Counted from the first letter of the stretch, positions 1-10,938 are shown. The stretch is 64,000 nt of DNA from Austropuccinia psidii (GCA_023105745.1 JALGQZ010000014.1:4249888-4313887); one strand, 5' to 3'. Notes: generated by a model from the sequence alone, not told the origin. Made by a program: numbers and translations.

Positions 1-1023
1 CAGGTGAGTTTTTTTTTATCTTTGTGCATGATACTTGATTATTGGCTGTTGACTGGTGATATAAATTGCAATATACAGGGTTAGATTTTTTTAAGCCAAC
101 TGAAACAGAAGCGTTTTTTGATTACAACATTTGGAATCTCAAATTGATGAAGGAATCAGCTAAACCTCCCGATAATCTCCCCAAATCTGAACACTCCTTC
201 TTCAAAATGGTTCAGAGCCTTCTTTACCCCGCCAATCCAGTTAAACATTTTTGGGCAAATGTTATGTTTGAATCCATTAGTTTAGTCTCATACGATGTGA
301 TTGCACCCAAACCATATGTTGCACCAACATCAAATTCGACTGATCCTCTTGGACTCGAACGGGGAGCAGTTGAATACCTTGCCTCCTGCTTGAGTAAATC
401 GAAGCAACGTGCAACCCAACTCAGCCTTGAAGGTGGCGGGGCTGACAATGAGATATCCACAAAGCCGCACAAGAACCTGGAGGATCTAATGGATACAGTT
501 ATCCATTTGATGATTGCGTACAACATGGTACGTGCACATACAAAGGTCGAAGTTAATGGCATCAAAGGCAAACTCACGAACTCAAAAAAAAAATGAGGCC
601 ATCAAAGATCTTTTGGCGTGTCACAAGAATCTCGGAATAAATCGAATTTGCTATGGTATATTAGCGGCATTCTGTGCGGCGGGGGTTCGTGGTTTGATGG
701 TATGCTCAGATGACTGGAGAACAAGCTCAGTTAAAGGGGCTTTATCACTAATTGACATTTCCGCAAAACTTTCAGAGGGTAAAAATCTAGTGGAGCCAGT
801 GTGGCTACGTACTAATAAGTATATATGTAATTTACTGAATAAAGGTTTCTTCTCATCAGAGTCTTTTAAACCCACTGTACCTCTTAGATTTGAATTTGCA
901 CGATGCTTAGTATTAGACTTTGGTGATGCCTGGGTGGCGAAACGCGGTCTTGGTTCAAGTGATGAGGTCACCTTGACGGTACCCAGGTCAGCTAAACTCA
1001 CAACCAGGATTGACCCGTTTTAG
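1..1023 (+). pseudogene. Unknown protein, 5'-partial, frameshifted at an A10 run
   Basis: The window opens with CAG followed by GTGAGT, so bases 1-3 look like an exon end. Bases 4-78 are an intron ending in TACAG, and the next exon starts at 79. It reads in one frame to a TGA at 594-596, directly after ten adenines (584-593). Removing one A joins it to a second frame that stays open to TAG at 1021-1023. Both halves look like real coding sequence (about 170 and 140 residues), so this is probably one gene split by a 1-nt homopolymer indel. I recognise no domain and assign no function. It is the leftmost member of the gene block that includes the TET/JBP, SNF2 and transposase genes, on the same strand as those three. 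An alternative is a consensus error in the A run, which would make the gene intact. Confidence 0.5.
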
Positions 1024-1600
1024 ATTAGCTTTGTACTAGATATATTGTAATTTAATTTTGCAAAGTTATTTATGAATTTAATAATCATGACTTCCTATCC
1101 TACTACTGCCCGGATGCCACAGTCTGAGTACCAATAGTAATTGTACGGGGGCATGCCTCCGTACATCATTGCAAAGACTCCGCCAAGACGCAAGCTGAGT
1201 CAGGCTTTGTGCCCGCGAGTAGCACACTCGGGGGCATTGCGGGAAGTCGCGTTTATCACTTCCCGCCAGCCCATAATAGGCAAATTGTTACTGTGTCTTT
1301 CAAGAGGACTGGGATAACTAGGGATCCGCAGCAGGATGCATATTGCATTTGCGTGTGCTTGCAATATTCCAAATGGTTGGATTGGAAAGTGATTGCATGG
1401 GAACATCAATGTGTAAAATTGAATAATGCACTATCCACTGCAATTTTCAGGTTCAGGTATTTGAGATCGTGAAGTTGCCAAGGTCAGGCGTGAGCTTTCT
1501 TTTTAGCCACAATTAAAAAAGATTCATCCACCGCAATCCAATTTAGGTGATATTAATAAATCAGTAATCATTTGGTTTCATTTCATTTTCTGCTGCAAGC
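1024..1600. other. Intergenic gap with dyad site 1
   Basis: No gene is supported here. The gap holds the first 26-bp dyad (1141-1166). Short ORFs on both strands at 1200-1472 have no family resemblance. The last bases before 1601 are presumably the 5' leader of the oxygenase gene. Confidence 0.4.
1141..1166. repeat. 26-bp dyad-symmetric site, copy 1
   Basis: The arms start TGTACGG and end CCGTACA around a central GGCATGCC. The inner 24 bases pair everywhere except one G-T pair. It is the first of five such sites and lies between the first gene and the oxygenase gene. Each arm carries one CpG. Confidence 0.75.
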
Positions 1601-2944
1601 ATGCCATTCACAAAAAAAGGAAAAGAGCGTAAAAGGGAACTCGCGAGAAAGCGTCGGGCTGAGGAAGGAAAGTGTGAGTTTCTCACTTAATCTCAGTGTA
1701 TATATATAGATATATATATATGCTTCCACATTTATGTGGCACCCTCATTGGGCCCCACGGAAGAACATTGGCTTTAGTCGGTTCAGATTGTGCCAATGTC
1801 CTGTGGGCTCTAAAGGGAAGTCAAAGGATGTGTGCCAAAGAAAGCTGCTTGGCAGTATCTGATATCTTTTGTGCTTCAACACATAGTGATCCCGCAACCA
1901 CTCGGGAATAGTAGCAGATCCCAAAAGACAAATGAGCGCAAAACGACCCGAATGAATAGGTTTTTTTCCTCCTCTCGCCCAACAGCACAAATATCAATGC
2001 CAGTATCAGCAAATATCACCCCAAGTGAAATTCGGAGGGTGGTGGATGTCAATCAGATCAAACGCATTCACTTTGGCCATGTGGCAATTTTCTCTTCAAC
2101 CGGATTACTCATTGCCCTTGTTGAATTCCGACCATTCACAACAATGAGTGAAGTCGAGGTCAATCAATGGGATGAATTATCACAATTCTTATTTCGCAAA
2201 AAGAGGTTCACTGACCCTATTGCAACAAATGGAGCATTACTGGAGGGATTTATGTTCGCGATTGGGTGGCGCAAATGCACCACGAAGAATGAACAATTTG
2301 GTCTGTATGGTAGTGCTGGCAAAATTGAAAATGCAAAAGATGAATGGCGGGACCGAGGTGCCAATCTTAGCTCGGTGGGTCGCATTCTAGGTCAATCCTT
2401 ACGATATGTTGGGGATAATTTATTTCAGAAGATTCAAAATTGCTACAACTCATTGGGGGTTCCGTCTTTTGATCAAGTCAACTATGAAGGCAATAATCCC
2501 GCAAATCAGGGTGCATGTGAGTTTGCTTCGGCACTCACTTTCACCATGAATGGATTCAAAAACGCACCTCATGTTGATAAGGATGCATCACTGTATGCTT
2601 CGGGATGGTGGTTTCAAGCTGATAAGCGGACCGGCCAAATTCAAAGAGATGCGTCAAAGCGGTGTACAGGGGGAAAATTGATTTTCCCAAATGAGCATTT
2701 TTGGATTGATCTATCCGCATGTCATGGGCTCATTCAGGTAGTGTGGGCCAGTAGTACATTTGTTCATTATACTGATCCAGCACAGGACAACGAAAGCACG
2801 ACACTAGTGGGTATGTCCGCACAATGCTCAAGGAGGTTGGCAAAAACAATGCGGCAAACAAGCCATGGCTATTATGAGATTGCCGAGAGAGCGGGCTATC
2901 AAATCAGGGATGGTAATACAATCTCATGCCGATTCAAAGAGTGA
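1601..2944 (+). CDS. TET/JBP-like 2OG-Fe(II) dioxygenase
   Basis: TET/JBP enzymes oxidise 5-methylpyrimidines in DNA using Fe(II), O2 and 2-oxoglutarate. Exon 1 (1601-1673) encodes a very basic start, MPFTKKGKERKRELARKRR, and ends at a good GTGAGT donor. The catalytic part is one open frame from about 1814-1985 to TGA at 2942-2944; the exact acceptor is not settled. The core shows HVD (H codon 2570-2572, D 2576-2578) after NGFKNAP, then GWWFQADKRTGQ. The distal His is probably that of FVHYTDPA (2765-2767), followed by an SRRL arginine pair. This layout is that of the 'Tet-like 2OG-Fe(II) oxygenase' family expanded in rusts and other basidiomycetes. Family members are known to travel with DNA transposons. 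No premature stop is visible, so it may be active. Dyad sites flank it on both sides. Confidence 0.82.
1674..1820 (+). other. Probable first intron of the oxygenase gene
   Basis: The donor GTGAGT at 1674 is strong. An acceptor AG ending at 1820 keeps the downstream catalytic frame but lacks a pyrimidine tract; AG ending at 1844 also fits the phase. The interval contains an alternating TATA microsatellite near 1697-1720. cDNA would settle it. Confidence 0.4.
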
Positions 2945-3072
2945 GGCAGTCGGAATAGCAGCGTGATTGGTAGATGATGGTGGGGTAAGGCAGAGGACAA
3001 TATACAACAGGATTGGATGGATTCGAGTGCGGGAGATAGGGTGTCTCACAGGAAAAAGGGGTGAAGTGGATT

Positions 3073-3098
3073 ATGTACGGAGGCATGCCATCGTACAT
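3073..3098. repeat. 26-bp dyad-symmetric site, copy 2
   Basis: The arms are ATGTACG and CGTACAT around GGCATGCC, with one G-T pair and one mismatch. It lies 128 bases after the oxygenase stop. With copy 1 it brackets that gene; the two share the left half TGTACGG.GGCATGCC. Confidence 0.75.
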
Positions 3099-3122
3099 AT
3101 GCCAGGTTTGTTGCTCTTGTCC

Positions 3123-3695
3123 AGGATCCCAACGCTTCACACGCGAATCCTTATGCTTGTGCAGGTGCCGACAATGCTAAAAGTTTCTTACGCCTATGCG
3201 GGGTGCCGAGGCTTCACACGCCAATCCTTACGCCTGGGCAGGTTCCCGACAACTCACACGCCAATCCTTACGCCTGTGCAGGTTCCCGACAGCTCACACG
3301 CCAATCCTTACGCCTGTGCAGACTCCCGAAAGCTCACACGCCGATCCTTACGCCTGTGCAGGCTCCCGACAGCTCACACGCCAATCCTTAGGCTTGTGAA
3401 GGTTGCCAACAATGCTGACAATTTGTTATGCCTGTGCAGGCTCCCGAAAATTCACACGCCAATCCTTACGCCTGTGCAGCCTCCCGACAGCTCACACGCG
3501 AATCCTTAGGCTTGTGAAGGATGCTAACAATGCTGACAATTTCTTACGCCTGTGCAGGCTCCCAACAATTCACACGCCAATCCTTTCACCTGTGCAGGCG
3601 CCCGACAGCTCACACGCCAATCCTTACGCCTTTTCAGGCTCCCGACAGCTCACACGCCAATCGTTACGCTTGTGAAGGTTCCCGACAATTTAAAC
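3123..3695. repeat. Minisatellite, 40-bp unit, about 14 units
   Basis: The array repeats a 40-bp unit containing CTCACACGCCAATCCTTACG, followed by a GCAGGTTCCCGACA-type stretch. Some units are shortened or changed, for example those with GCTGACAATTTCTTACG. Because 40 is not a multiple of three, all forward frames show runs of ANPYA/RQSLRL/TPILTP-like peptides. These are by-products of the repeat and not a protein. The core CACACGCCAAT recurs in the second minisatellite at 17.7 kb. Confidence 0.9.
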
Positions 3696-4110
3696 AATTC
3701 AATACATGACTAAGATTAATAGCGTGTGACCATAGGAACGGCAATTTCTCATGAATCTGGAGTGGATTGCTCACATGCCGGAACCTCCCGCTTTTTTACA
3801 GTTAAGATTTGATATGGCTCTAAACAATGGAGGAAGAAAATATAGGAGGCAGGAATGGTGACTATTGGCGCATTTTTGGCAAAAGATTTTCTCACATACA
3901 AAAATACTAACTCAAACTTTTGGTGGGGCACTTACGAAAATTATTCTCACCCAATAGTAAATATGAATCATTGAGGAATTATAATAAATTCACGTGAACA
4001 AAAAACGTAAGAGAAATTGAAAATATCTTTCATTGAATACAAATAATTTATCTAAAGGAGTGTATTACAAAAGGTAAAAAGAGGAAAGAATACGATTTTT
4101 TTTGTGGATT
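3696..4110. other. Gene-free stretch
   Basis: Between the 40-bp minisatellite and the stop of the minus-strand zinc-cluster gene I see no supported gene or repeat. The part near 4110 is presumably that gene's 3' UTR. Confidence 0.4.
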
Positions 4111-5452
4111 TTATTTTTCTAAGAATTTGGAGACTATCCCGGTGATGTCCTCCATTGGATAAGCCTCTATCGCCTCGCCAAGGAGGGAGTTTAGTTCCTC
4201 CCGGAATTCCCGGTGCATCTCATTTCGATGAGTTGCATCCACGAAAGGAATCATGTGGAGCAACCGATGATGCTCCAACAAGATTCGGTTGATCGATTCG
4301 TGGACGATGGCTCGAGGAATCATTAGTATCGGGCGCAGGTCGGTGAATTCCTGGCGAGCGTCATCGTAGGAATGAGAGGAGCTTGGCACCGGGGGGGAGG
4401 AGGCTGTTGGGTTCTCGGCGTCAATGGGAGGGATATCTGGGGTAGGAGTGGTGGGAGGGGGAACAGGAGGGGAAGGTGGGGGAGGGGGAGGAGGGGAACC
4501 GACTGGCGTATCGTCGATGATGATAATGGAGCGGGGAGTTGCGGGACGAGCTGGAGATGGTCGAAGGAGGGGTGAGGAAAAGTTGAGTTGAGTTAAAAAG
4601 GTGAAATAGGGACTTACCAAAAGGTTCCTCCGTTGATTGCGTAGGAGCCACCTCAGGTTGAGGCTCACGAGTCGCAATGTCCTCAGGTGGTTCGGAGGAT
4701 GGACTCGGGCCAGGAATAGGTGGCTCATTGTGCTGGGAGGCTTCTACAAAAGGAGAAAGAGTCAGTTAACTTGATGCGAAAGTGAAAATGAGAAAAGAGA
4801 AAGTTGGCTGCTTACCGCGGAATAAGTCCTCAGACCATCGGGTGCCACTCGGGCCTGGAGTGGGTTGCCGCGGGGTTTGCTCGCGAGGCAAAGTAGGAAC
4901 GGGAGAGTCTTGTTGGGGGGGATTAGGGGGGTTTGGTTCTATGAGTAATGGAAAAAAGTGAGTATTATTGCATGAAGATAAATGAGAGAAGGAGGAGAAA
5001 GAAAACTTACTTTGGCGTTTGAATCCCATCGGTGACAAGACATGGTGACGATCAGCCCAAGCTCGAATGTCCTCTTTCCATCGCCATCCTTCATCGGCCG
5101 GATAATCACTTCGCTCAGGTCGAGGAGTGAAGTGACCATCGGATGGTGGCCTAGGAGGGGGGGTGGACAAATCGATGCTTGAGGGGACTGGGCTAATCGT
5201 CCTGAATCGTTCCCGCTGGCCTGTTTGGGGTCCCGGGGTCCACTCACGCTCGGAAATCGTTTCATCATCATCGGCCACAAAGGAGTCCTGGCGAGGGCGT
5301 CTTGGGCGGGAACTCCTCTGGCCGCGGGGTCGGAAGGGGCGGACGACGAACGAACATTTCTTGTGTGCTTGTCGGCAAGCATCACAAGCGTCGGTCGTCG
5401 TCGAGGAACGAATGCAGGGGATACCCCGCTTGGTGCATAACGTGCACGACAT
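4111..5452 (-). CDS. Zn2Cys6-like proline-rich protein with SIM-like motif
   Basis: Four exons on the minus strand splice cleanly: 5452-5011, 4938-4816, 4743-4618 and 4550-4111, all GT..AG and phase-consistent, giving 376 aa. The N-terminus carries cysteines at 3, 6, 13, 23, 26 and 33, that is CX2CX6CX9CX2CX6C. This spacing fits a fungal Zn2Cys6 binuclear cluster, usually a DNA-binding domain. An Arg/Pro-rich stretch follows (residues about 37-55), then long proline-rich disordered sequence. Residues 238-244 read SIIIIDD, a good match to a SUMO-interaction motif: hydrophobic run followed by acids. The C-terminal 100 residues look helical. No fungal_trans middle domain is visible and the protein is much shorter than typical Zn2Cys6 activators. 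It sits between the oxygenase and SNF2 genes. A transposon-encoded DNA-binding accessory protein is my inference. Confidence 0.65.
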
Positions 5453-6035
5453 CTAAAAACAAAACAAAACAGGTTAGTAACTGAATAGAAAGTAAGCAAT
5501 CAAGAAAGAAAAGGAGGACATACAATGATTTATAATTTTAAAACGGAATTCAAATTAAAAAGACTCTAGTAGGAGGTTTTTAAAAGTCTAGAAGAGAGTC
5601 GTGAAGAAAGAAAATGATTAATATCGGACCATAATGTTGACAAAAGTTCAATTGGAGAAAACGTACAAAGTAGATAGAAGTGGGGTTCTGAAATTATCAG
5701 CAGGAAAAACAAAAAGCGAGCAGGAAGGGGAGTGGGGTTAGTCGAGTGCGAAAGAAAAGACTGGAAAGGCAGGAAGACGAGGGGGAATACGCACAAGAAG
5801 GACAAACGCGGGTGACGTTGAACGAAGTGGAGCGGGTGAGAGAGAAAGTGAAAAGTGCGTGTCGTGTGAAGATGGTCTTTTATACCAAGGTGAAGCTGAG
5901 ACGATTGCAGCAGTTTCAGCACCCGCAAAAGTCTCAGCTTCAAGGCGTGTGGGCAAAATTGAAGCTGAGTCTCAGCGAATGCTGCAACTGAGAAGTGAAA
6001 TGCTCGCGTGAGGCAGAAGAACAATGGGGGTCTGG
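5453..6035. other. Upstream region of the zinc-cluster gene
   Basis: This is the 5' flank of the minus-strand gene. ORFs on both strands (5566-6048) overlap one another and resemble nothing I know. No TATA-like site stands out. Confidence 0.3.
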
Positions 6036-6777
6036 CTGAGTATTGCAATTTATTGAATTGTCAAGCTGAGTCAAATCCCCTTTGTTTCCTTAAATAGCCA
6101 CCCGATCACCCAAGAGGGTGGTCGTGAGGCCCTTGTTGAATGTGCATTCAACGTGCAATGCACAAGTGACCCATGCAGAAATGCACCCGGTGCATTTGGT
6201 CACAAGTGACCGCGGCAAGATCACCGGCCGTATGGCCTGGTGATAGTCTTTGAACAAAGGGGGGGGCTGTAAGACAAGTGAATACAGCGTGAGCTTGCCT
6301 CGACCCATTGCTCAGGTTTGCTTTCGGGTCATAATTGAAATGCGCAGTGGCTGAACATTTTAATTGCACAGTAATTGAACAATTGATATAACAATATCAA
6401 ATGCACCGCTGAGTATTGCAATTTATTGAATTGTCAAGCTGAGTCAAATCCCGTTTCTTTCCTTAAATAGCCACCCAATCACCCGGGAGGGTGGTCGTGA
6501 GGCCCTTGTTGAATGTGCATTGTGGGTGCAATGCACAAGTGCCCCATGCAGAAATGCACCGGGTGCATTTGGTCACAAGTGACCGCGGCAAGATTACCGG
6601 CCGTATGGCCTGGTGATAGTATGTGAACAAAGGGGGGGCTGTAAGACAAGTGAATACAGCGTAATCTTGGCTCGACCCATTGCTCAGGTTTGCTTTCGGG
6701 TCATAATTGAAATGCTCAGTGGCTGAACATTTTAATTGCACAGTTGTTGAACTATTGATATAACAATATCAAATGCA
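6036..6777. repeat. 373-bp tandem direct duplication with LTR-like features
   Basis: Two copies lie head to tail: 6036-6408 and 6409-about 6777. Both start CTGAGTATTGCAATTTATTG and differ by scattered substitutions and a few indels. Each holds a purine tract AACAAAGGGGGG followed by CTGTAAGACAAGTGAATAC, which looks like a polypurine tract beside an LTR start. Each is also rich in short inverted repeats such as GGTCACAAGTGACC. Copy 1 has a perfect 8+2+8 dyad at 6134-6151 that is lost in copy 2. It may be an LTR-derived or TRIM-like remnant; no coding sequence is visible. Confidence 0.7.
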
Positions 6778-7973
6778 CGATGCTGAGCAATTGCTAGGTC
6801 ATTTTTGTAAGCACACAATCTGAGCATTTGGCACAGCATCGGATGACATTTCAGCCAGGTGCAGCATTTCACACGCTTTGGTGAAGTGCTCCAAATTGAG
6901 CCTTCCAGTGAGCTATTGCAGAATTAGTTCATTCCATGGCTTTACTGAGCACTTTCACACGGTGCTTTTGACCATGACATGCTCAGCTTGTGTGTGCAAA
7001 TCGGGTGAAACGCAATGCTGAGCATGTGGCACATGAGCTACGTAAATGCAAACGATCGGAAGGTGCATGCACATTTGCTGTATGCATGCAGGCTCAAGTA
7101 GTATTACACCTTCCTGATCTGTACAGTCGACACTGTAGTACGCAGTACACCTTTGTAAATGTACTGCGGGGCAGAGCAAAAAGCTGTTCAACAATGTAAC
7201 ATGCAATCACGTCAAGCCATCGAGTCATATCTCTCACCTGAATCCCTTTGATGCACCTTGCTGGACAGCTCTGCCTAACTACGGCACAGATGCGCATGTA
7301 ATGCAAGTTAATGTAAGTGGGTCATAATGGGATGACTTAATATTTGGGTCATACACAAAGAGTTGATTCACTCCGGTGCCATTGTTGGGGCAAACAATGA
7401 CTGGCCCGCTTGTTCATTGTTGGGAAGCCACACGCTTTCATGCGCACCCCCGATGGGTCATACGCAGGCAGCTTTCACACGCCTGGAAGACATTTTTCTG
7501 CCAGTCTTCCAGCTGCCTATTTTCTTGGTCGGGTTGTCAGCTTGACTGCAGACGCTCACCCGCTTGCGCGTGGAAACCTGAGGCCAATCAGTGTGAATTT
7601 GCTTCAGCCTCATCCACATTAGAATAACAATCCCAGCCTATGATTGCTGAGGCTGGTCATGTTTGCGTGGGTATCTCCCACCGCGGGTCATTTTCTTCAC
7701 GTTCTCACACGCCCCGCGCAAGTTGTGGCACCTGGCTTGGAGCCAAAAAATCCCTGGGGCGTGTGGCCTCTTTCCTCCGGAGTTTTGTACACGCCTGAGT
7801 CAAAGACCCTGATGCCAATCTCGGTAGATTAGTACTCGCCTCAAACGCCATAGGGGTGAATGTATATGTGGATCACGGCTCACGGATGGCGCCCCCTTTA
7901 ATCATCCTACACATTCCCCCCTGAAAGCCCAGTATGCATCAGTCAGCAAAAAACTTCACGCAAAACCAAAGTC
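6778..7973. other. Gene-free stretch between duplication and dyad pair
   Basis: I see no supported gene. ORFs at 6955-7206, 7363-7627 and 7644-7832 overlap in several frames and lack any motif. CACACGC words recur (about 7430, 7475, 7708) but not as an array. Confidence 0.35.
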
Positions 7974-7999
7974 ATGTTCGGTGGCACGCCACCGAACAT
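7974..7999. repeat. 26-bp dyad-symmetric site, copy 3 (perfect arms)
   Basis: Perfect 12-bp arms, ATGTTCGGTGGC and GCCACCGAACAT, flank a 2-bp centre. Compared with copies 1, 2 and 5, both arms carry T/A instead of A/T at position 5 and its partner, so the change is paired. Confidence 0.8.
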
Positions 8000-8113
8000 A
8001 TCTCACCCGCCTACACACAAGCATCCCCACAGTGAGATTGCCCTTTGAAACCGCCAAAATTGCCCAGTAGGTCCCTGTGCGACAATTAACCTGAGGAAGA
8101 TATATATGCATCC

Positions 8114-8139
8114 ATGTTCGCTGTCACACCAGCGAACAT
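8114..8139. repeat. 26-bp dyad-symmetric site, copy 4
   Basis: Ten-base perfect arms ATGTTCGCTG and CAGCGAACAT flank a 6-bp centre. Position 8 and its partner have swapped from G/C to C/G relative to copy 3, a second paired change. It lies 140 bp from copy 3 and about 370 bp before the SNF2 start. Confidence 0.75.
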
Positions 8140-8402
8140 GACTGCATGCCTCTGATATGCCCTCCACAATAAGTTGCTACAACCCACCCAATTTCGGATG
8201 TGCTAATGTCAACCTTGTTCCACCAAAGTTTTCGTAAATCGCTGCAGATCCAGCAGTCATAATGGTGCACCCACATTTTGGCCACCTTGCCTTGATATAT
8301 GCCCCAAATCGGATATGAAAATTATGTGCCCAAGAGGCCCACCTCCATCAAGACCATTCACGTAACCACAGGCCATCCCCCTTTTGGCCTGTTGCTGCCA
8401 CT

Positions 8403-8409
8403 CATATAA
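8403..8409 (+). promoter_or_regulatory. Possible TATA box of the SNF2 gene
   Basis: CATATAA lies about 100 bases before the ATG at 8506, a usual spacing for a fungal TATA element with a short 5' leader. There is no transcript evidence here. Confidence 0.25.
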
Positions 8410-8505
8410 GCTCCCCACCTGCGCTTATTGCGCTTCATTCCCTTTAGCTAACCCTTCCCGATCATATAATTTGCAACTGTCCCCAAATAATTTAAAATAG
8501 CCATC

Positions 8506-10938
8506 ATGTCAACGCCTTCACAACCACTTTGCATTGGGATGATTAATATTCGTATTCAAATAAATAGTGATATAACCTTAAAGCCTGAGAATTCTCACTT
8601 AGGTTCTTGGATTATCCTATGGCACAATCAACACAACATATTCGTATATCTCCCCAATCACCAGCATGCTATTGGCTCTCTCCCGGGAACCCTTTCCCAA
8701 ACGTTGATACCATTCCTTGGGGCACCAAAAACGTTCATGCACTGTGGTCCTGGTGGGGCATGGATTGAAAATTGCCAATCCAATCCTACTCAAATATTAT
8801 TCGTTGAGGGAGTATTTATGACTGATGCCAATGATCCCTCCTCATCTCAGAAACCCAATCTAGCATTGATGTTCTTCACATGGTATCCAAACATTCTATT
8901 CATAATGGAAAGCTTTCGAACACAAGATTTCAAGCTTAAAATGCCCAAAGAATATGACTGTACTACTCATTGTCAATGTCAACTCTTTACTCCGACATTT
9001 CCCGCTTCAAACTCGATGCCTGCTTCATATCCTGCTGTTTCATCATTGATTTCCAAGCAAAAACTGATACAATTACCCAGTGGATCAGACCTCCCCATGA
9101 TAACCCCGCCCCATGCCATTATTCAAACCCCCCTCCTCCCTCATCAAAAGACCGGACTAGCTTTCCTCTGGGATCGAGAAATCCCCAATGGCCAATCAGC
9201 CCGTAACCTTTGGGCCACCTCACCCCCAGGATCCACTTTCAATGCCAGGCACATCATTACAAACAAGGTCGTTAGCTCATTTGAATCCCTTTCGACCAAT
9301 ACCCCTCTTGGAGGACTGCTCGCGGATGATATGGGATTAGGTAAAACCATTCAGGCCATTGCTCTAATTGGTACCTCCAAGGAGCGGATGATTGCAAACC
9401 CCCATCGCTCCACGCCCACCATGATCATCTGCCCCCCTTGCTTAATTACCAACTGGCAATCAGAAATATCCAAGCATGCTCAGGCTGGAGCACTGCATGC
9501 CAAAATCTACCATGGTCCCACTCGTCACTCATTATCCCAAGCCGACATTTTAAAATATGATATCATCATCACTTCTTACAATACTATCACCCAAGAATTT
9601 AAGCAAACCAATCCCTCTACATCATTCATTTTTCAAATCAATTGGCATCGTATAATCTTGGATGAAGCACAGTGAGTGGCTGAGCTTAAATGATTCAAAT
9701 TACCTTTTATATCCAATAACCCTTTCCCCCTCTTATAGCTATATTCGCTCTCAATACACTGCCACTCACCGTGCCATTAATAGCCTCCTTTCATCCCGTC
9801 GAATATGTTTAACGGGCACACCTATTCACAACACCATTTATGACCTTTTGGGCATAATATCATTCATCACTCAACCCCAGAGCGCCGATCAAGATAACTG
9901 GTCACCATTCATCCTGAGTAGTCTTTCAAAAGGTTGCAATGATATTTTGCATTTGGCATTGCGGCATTTAAGTTTGCGCCGCACCAAAACCACACATCTC
10001 GAATCCCTCCCCACTATTAGCCATCATTATGAGCTGCTCCCACGCAACCCGACCATGCAGCAAGAATATTCCATATTATATGAAGAATTCCTATCATCCA
10101 AAAGCAAAGGACCAGGAGAATTTTTCAGAAATATTAATAAGCTGCGAATATGTTGTAACCATCACATCATGCTTAACACAATTGCGGAGGCGGAGTTGGA
10201 AGACCCCGAGGGCAGGAGCACTCAGGATAACTCCCCAAGAATCACACGAACTATTGTGGATGTGGAAACATGCATGATGAGTAGTAAAATTGCACACCTC
10301 CTACAAAGCTTAATGAAGAACAAACAAACAAGGTGTGGTCCGACGAAATCGGTGGTTTATACCCAATGGACCCAATTTCTAGATTTGTGCGTTAATTCTA
10401 ATATGCATCCATTACCAATTGACTCCATCTGACTTTTTTATATTGTAGAATTGGTATTGCTCTTGCCCATCACTCTATCCTTTCAGCACGAATTGATGGA
10501 ACAATTACACCACGAGCGCAGGACAAGGCGCTTGAGAGTTTCTTCAATAATCCTGAATGTGAAGTACTCATTGCATCCATTGCCGCGGCTGGAACTGGCC
10601 TCAATATAACTTGTGCTAATATAGTCTATTTAATGGTGAGGGGCCCCCCAAAATTCTCCCCTGATTTTCGGACCCTGACATCCACATTTCCAGGAGCCCA
10701 ATTGGAACCCAGCCATTGAGGCTCAGGCTGTTGATCGTCTACATCGTATTGGCCAACAACGACCTGTACAGGTCATCCACTATATCACTCCTCATTCAGT
10801 TGAGGTCAACATGCGGAAGGTACCTTTCAAGCTCATCTTTCACTTGATTGTGTTACTATTCTGAAATCCTTCCTTATGGGAATGCCATATTCCAATCACC
10901 AATAGGTCCAAGAAAAGAAAAAATCATTAACTGCGTGA
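8506..10938 (+). CDS. SNF2-family ATPase, Rad5/HLTF-like, no RING
   Basis: Five exons join in phase: 8506-9671, 9739-10386, 10449-10635, 10694-10819 and 10906-10938, giving 719 aa. All introns are GT..AG, 58-86 nt. SNF2 ATPases use ATP to translocate on DNA and remodel chromatin or displace bound proteins. Motif I is GGLLADDMGLGKT (about 269-281); the ADDMGLGKT form is typical of the Rad5/Rad16/HLTF clade. Motif II is DEAH (386-389), with its last codon split by intron 1. Motif III is LTGTP (about 413). In helicase domain 2, AAGTGLN and DRLHRIGQQRP (681 onward) are intact. The RING finger of Rad5/HLTF is absent and the protein is short for that clade. No stop or frameshift is visible. Kinetoplastid JBP2 fuses a SNF2 module to a TET/JBP domain; here the two are separate genes about 5.6 kb apart on the same strand, so a functional link is inference. 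Confidence 0.88.

Noticed and set aside
1696..1911. 71-codon ORF as the oxygenase start
   Set aside because: It starts in the TATA microsatellite of the likely intron and runs out of frame with the catalytic domain to a stop at 1909-1911.
3123..3695. CRISPR-like array
   Set aside because: Units are contiguous tandem repeats without unique spacers, in a eukaryotic genome.
2967..3709. Several overlapping ORFs of 60-180 codons with repeated ANPYA/RQSLRL peptides
   Set aside because: They are the 40-bp minisatellite read in different frames; the unit is not a multiple of three and no start or conserved domain supports a protein.
4372..5484. Plus-strand Arg/Gly-rich ORFs
   Set aside because: They are antisense shadows of the proline-rich zinc-cluster gene.
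7974..8139. Dyad pair as a bacterial-type serine recombinase or resolvase site
   Set aside because: The 12+2+12 geometry fits, but no recombinase of that kind is encoded here and five dispersed sites argue for something else.
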